The notes beneath the pieces are model-generated. The model was not told the origin of the DNA. It did not search any database and was given only the letters and a program-made list of their open reading frames with translations. From Cordilura impudica (lineage: Eukaryota; Arthropoda; Insecta; Diptera; Scathophagidae): DNA of 64,000 nt. The DNA is taken from assembly GCA_963682025.1 (NCBI GenBank), contig OY821519.1:195890920-195954919 (forward strand). The letters run 5' to 3'. The position numbers and the translations under genes were made by a program. Positions 43,617 to 56,390 of the stretch are shown piece after piece (the first letter of the stretch is position 1; each line of letters begins with the position of its first letter).

Positions 43617-44890
43617 ACAGCCATGGACATATATTTAGAACACTTCGTTGTACTAATATACCTTGAACTATTTCACTATAGTAAAAAGATATTTCAACTT
43701 GATTTTAATCTATAATATTAATAGGCTAGGCGATTTCTTGTGACTGATGTTTTGATCTACCGTTTTATCACGATTTTGACAGATCGTATATTTTTTGAAA
43801 GTTATTTCTTTTTAGCCGTTTTGCAGATTTACAGATTTTTTAATTTTTTTCCTTTATTTTGAGTAAATTTGCTACTAAAGTTTTAAAGTTGCTACTAACA
43901 CATACATAAAATTGTACATATGGTATGTGTGTTTTAATAAATTTGTTAATGTGTTTGTTATCTTCATTCACAATAATAATAAACTATAAAAGTGTTGGTT
44001 TGTGAAAGGGATAAGTAGAAAAATAAAGCTGCCTAGAAATTGCACTCGAATTTCGAGCGCTGGAATCTGCTAGTTTTAATTAATACTGATGTAGTAATCT
44101 CAGATTATAAAAAAAAACTGACAGTAATTACAACAATACGTTAATAACTGCTGATTTCTTAACATGGGTCATAATTTATTTTGACACGATTTGTAAAATT
44201 TTTATTGGCACAAATTAGAATTAAATTTGTTTTTACATTAAAGTCCCGAAACAAGGAAATTTATGTACAAACTCCATAAGTAGAAAATATCCCCGACAGG
44301 AATTGCACAAATGGTAAAGTGTTCTCGAAATATGGCGCACAATGCAAGTCCGTTTAAGCGTGATTGATAACAAATATAAGACACATAATGAAGAACGTAA
44401 GCCTAGGAGCCGTAAAACAACAATTTATGACAACAAGAGCGTAGTTCGAAAGAGCAAGCTAGATCCTTTCAAGTCATCTCGTCAGATAAATAAGGATATT
44501 AAAGATGAATCTAATGTGAAATTTTCAAATAGATACATAAGAAGTCGACTGAATGAAGCAAACTTATTTAGACGCAATACCCAACAAAAACCGCTCCTTT
44601 CAAAATAGAATATTAAAAAACTACTATCGCATTAGACCCCCGATGCTTTAAGCATTAAGTAAACCCAAGAGACAGTCAAACACGGTGGCGGATGTTTAAC
44701 GGATTGGAGTGCATTTTTATTGTACGGCGTTGGCCCTGTCATAAAAATATAGGGCAAAATGTAGAAAGTTTAATATTTAATCATCCCTAACAATTATATG
44801 GAACACTTTGCATTCGAAAATATGCCAATTAACTGGACTTTTATGCATAATAACCACTCAACAAAAAGTGGTTTTTAAAGGAAAATATAT
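43617..44890 (+). pseudogene. Tc1-like element remnant, copy 1
   Basis: TA followed by CAGCCATGGACATATATTTA at 43618 looks like a Tc1-type left end. After Helitron copy C, the transposase N-terminus is open at 44342-44608 (RKPRSRKTTIYDNKSVVRKS, DPFKSSRQINKDI, NRYIRSRLNEANLF). Decayed catalytic-domain pieces follow: VKHGGGCLTDWSAFLLYGVG and MEHFAFENMPINWTFMHNNH, the last at the position of QDNDPKH. The E region and right end are missing. Inactive. Confidence 0.75.
43709..44073 (+). mobile_element. Helitron-like non-autonomous element, copy C
   Basis: Plus-sense, 365 bp: TCTATAATATTAATAGGCTA at 43709 after A; hairpin CTCGAATTTCGAG at 44045-44057, then GGAATCTG and CTAG ending at 44073, followed by T. 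This is the textbook Helitron end structure. Confidence 0.85.
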
Positions 44891-45419
44891 ATTCTTTAAA
44901 TAATTTTAGGATTTTTTTGAAATAAATATTAAATTTTGAACTTCGGATTTAACACTTCCGATGTATGAAATATAAAAATGTACACCTGGCTTATTTTGAA
45001 CAATTTTAGAGCATTTTACTTTAGTACATACATGTCTGTATATGAAAATTTTTTTAGGAAATTAAAAAAATCGAGCTGGTGGGTTAAATGTTTAGATAAG
45101 AGAGAGAGAGAGACCTACTGCAGATATAGCAGAATACACTGCTCTATCTGAGAGATTAGAATTTCCAAGATTTGTCTCTCATCCAAACACGGAGAGCGAT
45201 GACATATTTTTGTCATGTTTTCCTACGAAAAAATATTTCCTGCTGAGAAAAAATAAAGTAGGTCATTTAATTATCACTCTTTTTTTTTGCAACTAAACAA
45301 GTTTTAATGCATTTGAGGTTTAATTCGAGGACACATTCGGTAATAAGAGTATATTACAAATTTCCGACATCCAGCTTTACACAAATTTCTCTCGGCTACA
45401 CCTGAAATTAAAACAATAA

Positions 45420-45600
45420 GCCAATTGTATTTGTTGACTTTGGATACGTAACTAATCTCTAATCTTTCTCTATATCTCTCTTCTCTCTCTTTTTCTATCT
45501 CTCTAATCTATATCTCTAAATCAAATCTCTCTTTCTCGATTTTTCTCTGTCTTTCTCGAATCTTTCTCTCCCTCTCTCTCTCTCTCTCTCTGTTTGATGC
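45420..45600. repeat. CT-rich microsatellite region, copy 1
   Basis: Imperfect (TCTC)n tract ending in a pure (CT)n run at about 45565-45591. A (GA)n run also lies at 45099-45112. Confidence 0.85.
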
Positions 45601-46259
45601 CACTTTTATTAAGCCGATCAATAATAGAATTTCTTATATCTTTTTTTATAATAATTTCAAGTAGCTGAACTCCTATTCAATGCTCTTAAAACTTTCGTGT
45701 TCAATAAAAGTTCGGTCCATGATACTTTAAGAGCGAGTTTTTGGTACATAAAATTTTATAATTTAAGTACAGGATTAGTACAAAGTACATTGCATTAAAG
45801 AATTTTAATTGACTATAAATAAAAATAAAAAATAAAGAAAATATTATACCAAGAAAATAAAAAAACATCTAGTTATAAAAATTAAATAGTTTTTAAAACT
45901 TTAAAATTAAAAAAAAAAAAACTAATTTTAATTTTACGTTTTAGTCAAAAAATTAAAAGTGTAAGAACGAGTTTTTTTGCGTTAGTTAGTTATATTGACC
46001 ATATGCAACATATTAGATGTATATTAAAACTTTACGACATAAAAAAATATGTTTGCCTCTCTTACAATCGGTAGTTTATAATTAAAGAGAGGTTCATGTG
46101 GATAATGAGAGAATATATTATGAGTGAATGAAAAACGTTCGTAACTTCAACGATTGCTTTCAATGTGTAACGTTAGGTAGAGCAAAAATATTGACTTTCC
46201 TGGTTGCTTTGCAACCGTATCAAAACTATACAACACTGCAAATAGTCTCCTTGTCATTA

Positions 46260-47465
46260 AGTTAAATTCAATTTTTTACTCCACCCTTTTAGATATGCAA
46301 CCGAATCATATTTGCCATAATTCCCTAAATGTTCTCGGTGAGATTTAGTTTAGGTGAGCACGTGAGCCAGTCCATAATATCATCGGATATCATTTCTAAA
46401 TACGCATGAAAATATAAGTTCGTTGCCTCTGTTCGTCTAAAAATATCAGCAGATTTCTCTCCAATACCTAATTGTAATATGTGCTGCTCGTTCTTGAAGT
46501 AACAAATTGTAATTCGAGCGTGCTCTTGTGTATTGCACCCTATACCTTGATAGATCAGCCACCAAAGTTTCTCTTGGAAAATATAAGTGGTTACTTTCTT
46601 AAATCATATCACTAACATCGGGATACATCTGAGGTCCATATAAATTAAATTTCTTTTCGACTGAGAATATAACAAAACAAATATTAATGACAAATTCTTA
46701 AAAGTATTCTTCAACTATGCTAATAGTAACATTTATGATCAACCTAATTAATGGTGAAATCTGTTCTGACTTTCTTGTCAACAATATAACTTTTAATGTT
46801 CCTCAACGAGTATCACGCCAATTCCAACCACTCTTTGTTAAATCTTTTCAAACCAACTATGCTCTAGCTGATCCTTTTAGAAGAATTTGTTGTGATTATA
46901 ATAATCTTTATCAATTAATTGATTTTTCGTTGAACACTGATGTAATTAAGCATAATATCATTATTTTCTTAAATTCATATTTGTTTCTATTTGTAAATCA
47001 TTTAAGTATTTCAATATATGTACATATTTAATTATATCATTTATACAGGTCTGTAAGGATTTATTACATTGACCTAATAAATAAATAAAAAAAAACACAT
47101 CGCAGTCTTATAATGCGGACGAAATGTTTGCAACTGAGAGTTTCCGTACTATTTGATATCGCCGAATTGTCATTTTGGAAACCCTTTTGCGGCACTGTCC
47201 TGCAAGTCGCGCGCATAATACAAACAAAATGCTTGTTCAATTAATAATCATTGTTTGCCATGATCCGTCCGATATTTAACGACGAACGACCAATTTTTTG
47301 AGATATTTATGCATAATTTAGATCTTCATCTTTATATGCTACAATTTTGCCTTTTTCTTTATTAGATAACACTCTTCCACATGATATTCTAGCAAAAAAT
47401 GCATAAAATGGAATTTAACTTTAAAATTGGAACAAAATTAAGATATATTTAAGATAGTGTCGTAT
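46260..47465 (-). pseudogene. Tc1-like transposase remnant split by a LINE, copy 1
   Basis: The minus strand from 47465 reads a DNA-binding region (ISQKIGRSSS-like, then KGFQNDNSAISNSTETLSCK), is interrupted at 47095-46700 by a LINE 3' end, and continues FSVEKKFNLYGPQMYP, then MDWLTCSPKLNLTENI*GIM, a decayed WxxxSPDLNPIENLWGIM E region. Order and strand fit one Tc1 copy. Many stops. Confidence 0.65.
46700..47095 (+). pseudogene. LINE ORF2 C-terminus with oligo-A tail, copy 1
   Basis: Plus-strand frame 46717-47031 encodes MINLINGEICSDFLVNNITF, then NVPQRVSRQFQPLFV and FRRICCDYNNLYQLIDFSLN to a stop. It ends with AATAAATAAATAAAAAAAAA. The same family is seen on the minus strand at 61291-61749 (INGDVCSGFLINNISFNIPQ). 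It is the extreme 3' end of a LINE, inserted in a Tc1 remnant. 5' truncation is usual for LINEs. Confidence 0.8.
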
Positions 47466-47696
47466 AGTTTTGTTACGATTGCAACGAAGCATCCAAGGGA
47501 TCATTACAACTTAACAAACACTACATATCAAATGCAGTGACTTAATCCATTAAAACAATTATTGATGTGTAAACATCTATACGCGCAGGGGGGGTAAATT
47601 TCTATTTCACAATACAATCACAAAAACAGCGTAACATGTAACGCGTAAGACAAAATCGGTGTGACTTATGATTGTATTGGTGAAAAAATTGTGATG

Positions 47697-47925
47697 TGAA
47701 AAATAAAAATTAAAAATAAAAATTAAAAATAAAAAACGAAAAATTCATAATTAAATATAAAAAATGAAAAATAAAAAATTAAAAATGGAAAATAAAAAAT
47801 TTTGAAAATGAAAAACGAAAAATTAAAAATGGAAAATAAAAAATTAAAAATAAAAAATGAAAAAGGAAAAATAAAATATTAAAAATTAAAAATAAAAAAT
47901 AAAAAACGAAAAATGAAGAAAATTT
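47697..47925. repeat. (AAAATTAAAAATAAAA)n low-complexity tract, copy 1
   Basis: Imperfect A-rich tandem sequence with units such as AAAAATTAAAAATAAA. Duplicated at 55493-55712. Confidence 0.85.
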
Positions 47926-47927
47926 TA

Positions 47928-48600
47928 GTCGGTCTAGACCTATTCGATACCATGCGTTTAGGTCCGACTAATTAGATATAGAAAATAAGCATAAACCAAA
48001 TTTGAGTGTCTTGTTATTAATTTTTTTGGCTGCAGATATGAAAAAGTTCATTTCGGGTACCATATATATATGGGGACTAGGTCGAAAAATGGACCGAACC
48101 TGACCATATTTGGCAAAGTCACTTATATTTAAAAAAAAAAATAGATACAAACCAAATTTGAGAAAAATCTGTGCAATATTTTTGTTTTTCGATAGATTTT
48201 TGTGAAGATCGGGAAGCAGCTCTATATGGGGCCTATGAATAAGAATTGTCCTATAGGGATTATTTTTGGACTACTGATTAATAGATATAATAAACACATA
48301 AAAACCCAACTGAAATCTATATGATAATTTGGATCGTATGGCAATTTAAGTAGATTTCATAGGGGTCATTTGTATGGGGACTAGGTCTGAACATGGACCG
48401 AATTTCACCATTTTCAATTGCGTTCATCCTATGGCCGAGAAAAGCTTACATATATACCAAATTTCATCAAAACATATTCATATACGCAATCTGTAGTTTG
48501 AGTACAAGGTTTACATGGACACACAGACGGACGAAAGGACGGGCATCGCTAAATCGACTCAGAAAGTGATTCTGAATCGATTGGTGTAATAAGTGATGTG
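47928..48600 (-). repeat. Palindrome-end fly repeat, copy 4 (in tandem unit 1)
   Basis: Starts TTTTAGTCGGTCTAGACC, so half the palindrome is lost, and runs through ATTTGAGTGTCTTG, GGACTAGGTCGAAAAATGGA and CACACAGACGGACGAAAGG. It ends before the TTATACCC terminus. An older copy than 40806. Confidence 0.8.
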
Positions 48601-49203
48601 TTTTAATTACTAGATGTTTACACATCTGCCCTGTGATGGGACTCACATGATTTTTTATTTAGTATATCTTACTCTCTAATTTTCGATCAGAACATTATTC
48701 CATTACAAAACACAACGTATGCTTTTGATACGCACCTTTATTACCCGAATGTGAATCCTGTTATATATATATATATTTTTTTTTATTTTTGTATTTAGGA
48801 ATATCAGTTCTGGCTGTCTCATTACTAATGAAATAAAATTTGGATTATTGGAAAGTAAACAATTAACATACAAATAAAAGAGATAGATATTGGTTAAAAA
48901 CATACACATGTAGTAATTAAAATGTGACGACCTGAACGTTCCTCATCATAAATGCTTGTACGATATCGTTTAAATTAAGCAATATTTTATTGTTGTTAAC
49001 GATGGTCCATAATCTCCATAAAACCTTGTTAAATTCTGTTTCAAAAACAAATTGTTTATCACTGATCTATGTTCGAGTTCGAGGGTAGTAAATAATTCTA
49101 AAATTTTTCAGTTGGACTCGATCTTCCGAAGTTCGGGAAGAGCATTCTCTGCTCTTAAATTGGTTCAAATCTTTCCGCAGAAAATTTGGAAAAAGTTTTG
49201 TTC

Positions 49204-49749
49204 CTAAAATTAAACAAATAAACTTTATTTGAATTACTACATACACTATAAATAAACAAAATGAGTTTTATTTTAGAGAGAAAAAAAAAATAAAACTCCT
49301 CAAAAGAGTTTTATTTTCTTTTATATCAGATGGACTCAATAACAAATCAGACTATAAAAAAATAGGAAAATAAACAAAATGAGTCTTATTTTAGATGGAA
49401 AAAATAAAACTCCTCAAAAGAGTTTTATTTTATGACGGCAAAATAAAACTCTCTTTTTAAGAGTTTCATCCTATGTTTTATTTTATGGTTGAAATATAAC
49501 TCTTAACTGTGGAGTTGAGATCATTTTTTAAGATCACCATAGATTCAATACTAATCTATTGGTATGTGACAATATAGGTCTCCGTCGACTCTAACATGGA
49601 GAGTTTTTGAGTTTAAATTTTCTGGATAACTGGATTACCCATCCATAACAAAGAATTTACAGTCCCTGGAAAAAAGTAATTATTCTCAAAGCATTTGAAT
49701 TTTTTTTTTTTTTTTTTTCTAAAAAAATTTCACAACCAGTAGTAAGTAG
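49204..49749 (-). mobile_element. AAAACTC hairpin repeat, copy 2, inserted after the duplication
   Basis: It contains AAACTCCTCAAAAGAGTTTT and TTTTATGACGGCAAAATAAA, the complements of copy 1 at 38870. Copy 1 of the tandem duplication lacks this segment at the matching place (near 40784). Ends and class unclear. Confidence 0.65.
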
Positions 49750-51355
49750 TATTTTGATAAAACAAAATTTAATTAAAAAAAATATATATATGAATTTTAT
49801 TGTTCTTGTAGGTCGAAGACCACAACTAAATCCCAACTACAACTTTAATGGAAGCCAATTCAGGCATTGATTGCGGTTTCCATAGATTCATCCCGCAATT
49901 GTCTTCTAGCAAACCTTTGGCTATTTCGTTGTTGTTCTTCTACAGCTCCAGTTTCCTCCATAAGTGCTCGCATTATAGCTATGCTATTAATTTTTTATTT
50001 AATTTTTCATTCAAATAATTTTATTTGCGTTTGCACAAAAAAAAAATAGAAAATTAATAATAAGTAATAAATTAATATCAAAATTCGAAATTCGATGATG
50101 CCACTTACTCATTTTTTGTTTACGCGAAATTTACATTTGGAGGATTTTTTTTCTCGCGAAAAGTGTTTTCCGTGAGAAAAAAATCCTGGAGAATATTCTC
50201 AATTGGGCTGATAGATTTTTACAGGTTTCTCTTTCGTCAACGTGATTCTTACGAGTAACTTTTTTTTAATTGTTAAATTGTTAATAAAAAATTTAACTCC
50301 CTCATGGTTAGAATAGTGTTAAAGAATCGATTAAACTATTGCGAACACAATTGATTTAAGTGTTAAAATAAAAGTTGTTGCTGCATGTTGCTTAACCAAT
50401 CCAAAACAAAAATACAAACAAAAGAAAACAAAATGACCATTAAAATATGTACACAAAACCCATTGAAAGTCAAGCAACCATTAAAATTCATAATTTCTTT
50501 AAATTATTTAAAATTTTGATTAACACCCTCAATTACTACATCATTCGATGGTATGTATAAATTTACTTACCGAGAAACTCGTACATGCTCAACACATATG
50601 GGCGCTTTAATTTAAATACACTCTCATTAACAGATAATAGACAAGTTTGTATAGTATAAGGGTCTGTCCGGCTGGCTCGTCTATATCATCTCAATCTGAT
50701 CTTATGTTTTTTCTTATTTGTATTATCTACAACCATACAACAACATACGTATCATATGTACCTCCATCACATCACACTTCTTTACCTCATACTCGTTTGT
50801 TATTACTACGAACCCACAATTCTTTGTTAAAAAGATTTGTCAGTATATTTTTTTATATTTCCTTTTGTTTTCATTGTCTACGGTATTTGACGTTTGATGT
50901 TTTTTGAGCCATTTTATTAATGTATTGGGTTTTTTCCCTCAAATTTCTCACATAATCTTAATTGTCTTAACATTCATATCTAATATCATTGTTTTATTTT
51001 ACGGGTTTTATGGTTATTGTTGTTTTTGTGTGTAATCTCTTAAAATCAATCGGATATTAAAGTATTTCTTTTTTAACAAGCAGCAGATGTTTAATTTACA
51101 TAAATGTTTATCATAAAAACTGGAGCACAAAATATGATGAAGACGAAATTCAAAAATTTAATAATTCTGCTAAAAAAATTAATTTTGTTTAAACTTAAAC
51201 ATGACCTCAAAAATTTTTGATCAAATTTGCTGGATTTCAAGGACTTGGATGTTAATTGCTTTAGCTCTGATTGTCAGATTCGAATGGGTTTTGTTAGCAT
51301 TTTATGCTTATAGGTAATTATTGCAAATAAATTTTGTGGATTTTGCATACAGCCA

Positions 51356-52645
51356 TGGACATATATTTAGAACACTTCGTTGTACTAATATATCTTGAAC
51401 TATTTCACTATAGTAAAAAGATATTTCAACTTGATTTTAATCTATAATATTAATAGGCTAGGCGATTTCTTGTGACTGATGTTTTGATCTACCTTTTTAT
51501 CACGATTTTGACAGAGCGTATATTTTTTGAAAGTTATTTCTTTTTAGCCGTTTTGCAGATTTACAGATTTTTTAATTTTTTTCCTTTATTTTGAGTAAAT
51601 TGCATTTAAAGCTGCTACTAACACATACATAAAATTGTACATATGGTATGTGTGTTTTAATAAATTTGTTAATGTGTTTGTTAATGAGTTTGTTATCTTC
51701 ATTCACAATAATAATAAACCATAAAAGTGTTGGTTTGTGAAAGGGATAAGTAGAAAAATAAAGCTGCCTAGAAATTGTACTCGAATTTCGAGCGCTGGAA
51801 TCTGCTAGTTTTAATTAATACTGATGTAGTAATCTCAGATTATAAAAAAAAAAAAAAACTGACAGTAATTAAAACAATACGTTAATAACTGCTGCTGATT
51901 ACTTAACATGGGTCATAATTTATTTTGACACGATTTGTAAAATTTATTGGCACAAATTAGAATTAAATTTGTTTTTACATTAAAGTCCCGAAACAAGGAA
52001 ATTTATGTGCAAACTCCATGAGTAGAAAATATCCCCGACAGGAATTGCACAAATGGTAAAGTGCTCTCGAAATATGGCGCACAATGCAAGTCCGTTTAAG
52101 CGTGATTGATAACAAATATAACACACATAATGAAGAACGTAAGCCTAGGAGCCGTAAAACAACAATTTATGACAACAAGAGCGTAGTTCGAAAGAGCAAG
52201 CTAGATCCTTTCAAGTCATCTCGTCAGATAAATAAGGATATTAAAGATGAATCTAATGTGAAATTTTCAAATAGATACATAAGAAGTCGACTGAATGAAG
52301 CAAACTTATTTAGACGCAATACCCAACAAAAACCGCTCCTTTTAAAATAGAATATTAAAAAACTACTATCGCATTAGACCCCCGATGCTTTAAGCATTAA
52401 GTAAACCCAAGAGACAGTCAAACACGGTGGCGGATGTTTAACGGATTGGAGTGCATTTTCATTGTACGGCGTTGGCCCTGTCATAAAAATATAGGGCAAA
52501 ATGTAGAAAGTTTAATATTTAATCATCCCTAACAATTATATGGAACACTTTGCATTCGAAAATATGCCAATTAACTGGACTTTTATGCATAACAACCACT
52601 CAACAAAAAGTGGTTTTTAAAGGAAAATATTATATATTCTTTAAA
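51356..52645 (+). pseudogene. Tc1-like element remnant, copy 2
   Basis: Duplicate of the remnant at 43617-44890 within the second tandem unit. The N-terminal frame is at 52084-52350, nearly identical to copy 1 (a few substitutions such as KYNTHN for KYKTHN). The same lesions are present, showing the element was already dead before duplication. Confidence 0.75.
51441..51808 (+). mobile_element. Helitron-like non-autonomous element, copy D
   Basis: Duplicate of copy C in the second tandem unit, 368 bp, with the same ends and small internal differences. Confidence 0.85.
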
Positions 52646-53159
52646 TAATTTTAGGATTTTTTTGAAATAAATATTAAACTTCGGATTTAACACTTCCGAT
52701 GTATGAAATATAAAAATGTACACCTGTCTTATTTTGAACAATTTTAGAGCATTTTACTTTAGTACATACATGTCTGTATATGAAAATTTTTTTAGGAAAT
52801 TAAAAAAATCGAGCTGGTGGGTTAAATGTTTAGATAAGAGAGAGAGAGAGAGAGACCTACTGCAGATATAGCAGAATACACTACTCTATCTGAGATATTA
52901 GAATTTAAAAGATTTGTCTCTCATCCAAACACGGAGAGCGATGACATATTTTTGTCATGTTTTCCTACGAAAAAATATTTCCTGCTGAGAAAAAATAAAG
53001 TAGGTCATTTAATTATCACTCTTTTTTTTTTTTTTGCAACTAAACAAGTTTTAATGCATTTGACGTTTAATTCGAGGACACATTCGGTAATAAGAGTATA
53101 TTACAAATTTCCGACATCCAGCTTTACACAAATTTCTCTCGGCTACACCTGAAATTAAA

Positions 53160-53342
53160 ACAATAAGCCAATTGTATTTGTTGACTTTAGATACGTAACT
53201 AATCTCTAATCTTTCTCTATATCTCTCTTCTCTCTCTTTTTCTATCTCTCTAATCTATACCTCTAAATCAAATCTCTCTTTCTCGATTTTTCTCTGTCTT
53301 TCTCGAATCTTTCTCTCCCTCTCTCTCTCTCTCTCTCTGTTT
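53160..53342. repeat. CT-rich microsatellite region, copy 2
   Basis: Duplicate of the tract at 45420. The (GA)n run at about 52837-52854 is longer than in copy 1. Confidence 0.85.
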
Positions 53343-54054
53343 GATGCCACTTTTATTAAGCCGATCAATAATCGAATTTCTTATATCTTTTTTTATAATA
53401 ATTTCAAGTAGCTGAACTCCTATTCAATGCTCTTAAAATTTTCGTGTTCAATAAAAGTTCGGTCCATGATACTTTAAGAGCGAGTTTTTGGTACATAAAA
53501 TTTTATAATTTAAGTACAGGATTAGTACAAAGTACATTGCATTAAAGAATTTTAATTGACTATAAATAAAAATAAAAAATAAAGAAAATATTATACCAAG
53601 AAAAGAAAAAAACATCTAGTTATAAAAATTAAATAGTTTTTAAAACTTTAAAATTAAAAAAAAAAAAAAAAAAAACAATTTTAATTTTACTTTTTAGTCA
53701 AAAAATTAAAAGTGTAAGAACGAGTTTTTTTGCGTTAGTCAAATGAATGAGTGATGACGGTAGAGTGCATGATTACAGTTAGTTATATTGACCATATGCA
53801 ACATATTAGATGTATATTAAAACTTTACGACATAAAAAAAAATATGTTTGCCTCTCTTACAATCGGTAGTTTATAATTAAAGAGAGGTTCATGTGGATAA
53901 TGAGGGAATATATTATGAGTGAATGAAAAACGTTCGTAACTTCAACGATTTGCTTTCAATGTGTAACGTTAGGTAGAGCCAAATATTGACTTTCCTGGTT
54001 GCTTTGCAACCGTATCAAAACTATACAACACTACAAATAGTCTCCTTGTCATTA

Positions 54055-55265
54055 AGTTAAATTCAATTTTTTACTCCACCCTTTTAGATATGCAACCGAA
54101 TCATATTTGCCATAATTCCCTAAATGTTCTCGGTGAGATTTAGTTTAGGTGAGCACGTGAGCCAGTCCATAATATCATCGGATATCATTTCTAAATACGC
54201 ATGAAAATATAAGTTCGTTGCCTCTGTTCGTCTAAAAATATCAGCAGATTTCTCTCCAATACCTAATTGTAATATGTGCTGCTCGTTCTTGAAGTAACAA
54301 ATTGTAATTCGAGCGTGCTCTTGTGTATTGCACCCTATACCTTGATAGATCAGCCACCAAAGTTTCTCTTGGAAAATATAAGTGGTTACTTTCTTAAATC
54401 ATATCACTAACATCGGGATACATCTGAGGTCCATATAAATTAAATTTCTTTTCGACTGAGAATATAACAAAACAAATATTAATGACAAATTCTTAAAAGT
54501 ATTCTTCAACTATTATGATCAACCTAATTAATGGTGAAATCTGTTCTGACTTTCTTGTCAACAATATAACTTTTAATGTTCCTCAACGAGTATCACGCCA
54601 ATTCCAACCACTCTTTGTTAAATCTTTTCAAACCAACTATGCTCTAGCTGATCCTTTTAGAAGAATTTGTTGTGATTATAATAATCTTTATCAATTAATT
54701 GATTTTTCGTTGAAGACTGATGTAATTAAGCATAATATCATTATTTTCTTAAATTCCTATTTGTTTTTATTTGTAAATCATTTAAGTGTTTCAATATATG
54801 TACATATTTAATTATATCATTTATACAGGTCTGTAAGGATTTATTACATTGACCTAATAAATAAATAAAAAAAAACACATCGCAGTCTTATAATGCGGAC
54901 GAAATGTTTGCAACTGAGAGTTTCCGTACTATTTGATATCGCCGAATTGTCATTTTGGAAACCCTTTTGCGGCACTGTCCTGCAAGTCGCGCGCATAACA
55001 CAAACAAAATGCTTGTTCAATTAATAATCATTGTTTGCCATGATCCGTCCGATATTTAACGACGAACGACCAATTTTTTGAGATATTTATGCATAATTTA
55101 GATCTTCATCTTTATATGCTACAATTTTGCCTTTTTCTTTATTAGATAACACTCTTCCACATGATATTCTAGCAAAAAATGCATAAAATGGAATTTAACT
55201 TTAAAATTGGAACAAAATTAAGATATATTCTTTGTAAGCATATTTAAGATAGTGTCGTATAGTTT
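54055..55265 (-). pseudogene. Tc1-like transposase remnant split by a LINE, copy 2
   Basis: Duplicate of the remnant at 46260-47465. Copy 2 has a short extra stretch near 55230 (CTTTGTAAGCATA) absent from copy 1. Confidence 0.65.
54500..54895 (+). pseudogene. LINE ORF2 C-terminus with oligo-A tail, copy 2
   Basis: Duplicate of 46700-47095, frame 54515-54811, with a 10-bp deletion at the start and a few substitutions. Confidence 0.8.
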
Positions 55266-55492
55266 TGTTACGATTGCAACGAAGCATCCAAGGGATCATT
55301 ACAACTTAACAAACACTACATATAAAATGCAGTGACTTAATCCATTAAAACAATTATTGATGTGTAAACATCTATACGCTCAGGGGGGGTAAATTTCTAT
55401 TTCACAATACAATCACAAAAACAGCGTAACATGTAACGCGTAAGACAAAATCGGTGTGACTTTTGATTGAATTGGTGAAAAAATTGTGATGT

Positions 55493-55712
55493 GAAAAATA
55501 AAAATTAAAAATAAAAATTAAAAATAAAAAACGAAAAATTCAAAATTAAATATAAAAAATGAAAAATAAAAAATTAAAAATGGAAAATAAAAAATTTTGA
55601 AAATGAAAAACGAAAAATTAAAAATGGAAAATAAAAAATTAAAAATAAAAAATGAAAAAGGAAAAATAAAATATTAAAAATTAAAAATAAAAAATAAAAA
55701 ACGAAAAATGAA
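55493..55712. repeat. (AAAATTAAAAATAAAA)n low-complexity tract, copy 2
   Basis: Counterpart of 47697-47925. Confidence 0.85.
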
Positions 55713-56390
55713 GAAAATTTTAGTCGGTCTAGACCTATTCGATACCATGCGTTTAGGTCCGACTAATTAGATATAGAAAATAAGCATAAACCAAATTTGA
55801 GTGTCTTGTTATTAATTTTTTTTGGCTGCAGATATGAAAAAGTTCATTTCGGGTACCATATATATATGGGGACTAGGTCGAAAAATGGACCGAACCTGAC
55901 CATATTTGGCAAAGTCACTTATATTTAAAAAAAAAAATAGATACAAACCAAATTTGAGAAAAATCTGTGCAATATTTTTGTTTTTCGATAGATTTTTGTG
56001 AAGATCGGGAAGCAGCTCTATATGGGGCCTATGAATAAGAATTGTCCTATAGGGATTATTTTTGGACTACTGATTAATAGATATAATAAACACATAAAAA
56101 CCCAACTGAAATCTATATGATAATTTGGATCGTATGGCAATTTAAGTAGATTTCATAGGGGTCATTTGTATGGGGACTAGGTCTGAACATGGACCGAATT
56201 TCACCATTTTCAATTGCGTTCATCCTATGGCCGAGAAAAGCTTACATATATACCAAATTTCATCAAAACATATTCATATACGCAATCTGTAGTTTGAGTA
56301 CAAGGTTTACATGGACACACAGACGGACGAAAGGACGGGCACCGCTAAATCGACTCAGAATGTGATTCTGAATCGATTGGTGTAATAAGT
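55712..56390 (-). repeat. Palindrome-end fly repeat, copy 5 (in tandem unit 2)
   Basis: Counterpart of copy 4; the same truncated ends show it was present before the duplication. Confidence 0.8.

Larger units (their letters stand above)
40719..49137. repeat. Direct tandem duplication, copy 1 (8.4 kb)
   Basis: The sequence from AGCATTCTCTG at 40719 to GAAGTTCGGGAAG at 49137 is repeated head-to-tail at 49138-56937 with very high identity by eye over long stretches. The junction joins GTTCGGGAAG directly to AGCATTCTCTG. AAGA is shared at the breakpoints. Copy-specific insertions: the palindrome-end repeat at 40806 and the MITE at 41915. Confidence 0.93.

Noticed and set aside
47570..48626. Inverted GATGTGTAAACATCT motifs flanking the A-rich tract and palindrome-end repeat in tandem unit 1
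   Set aside because: Only about 15 bp match and neither end shows a target duplication; not enough for an element.
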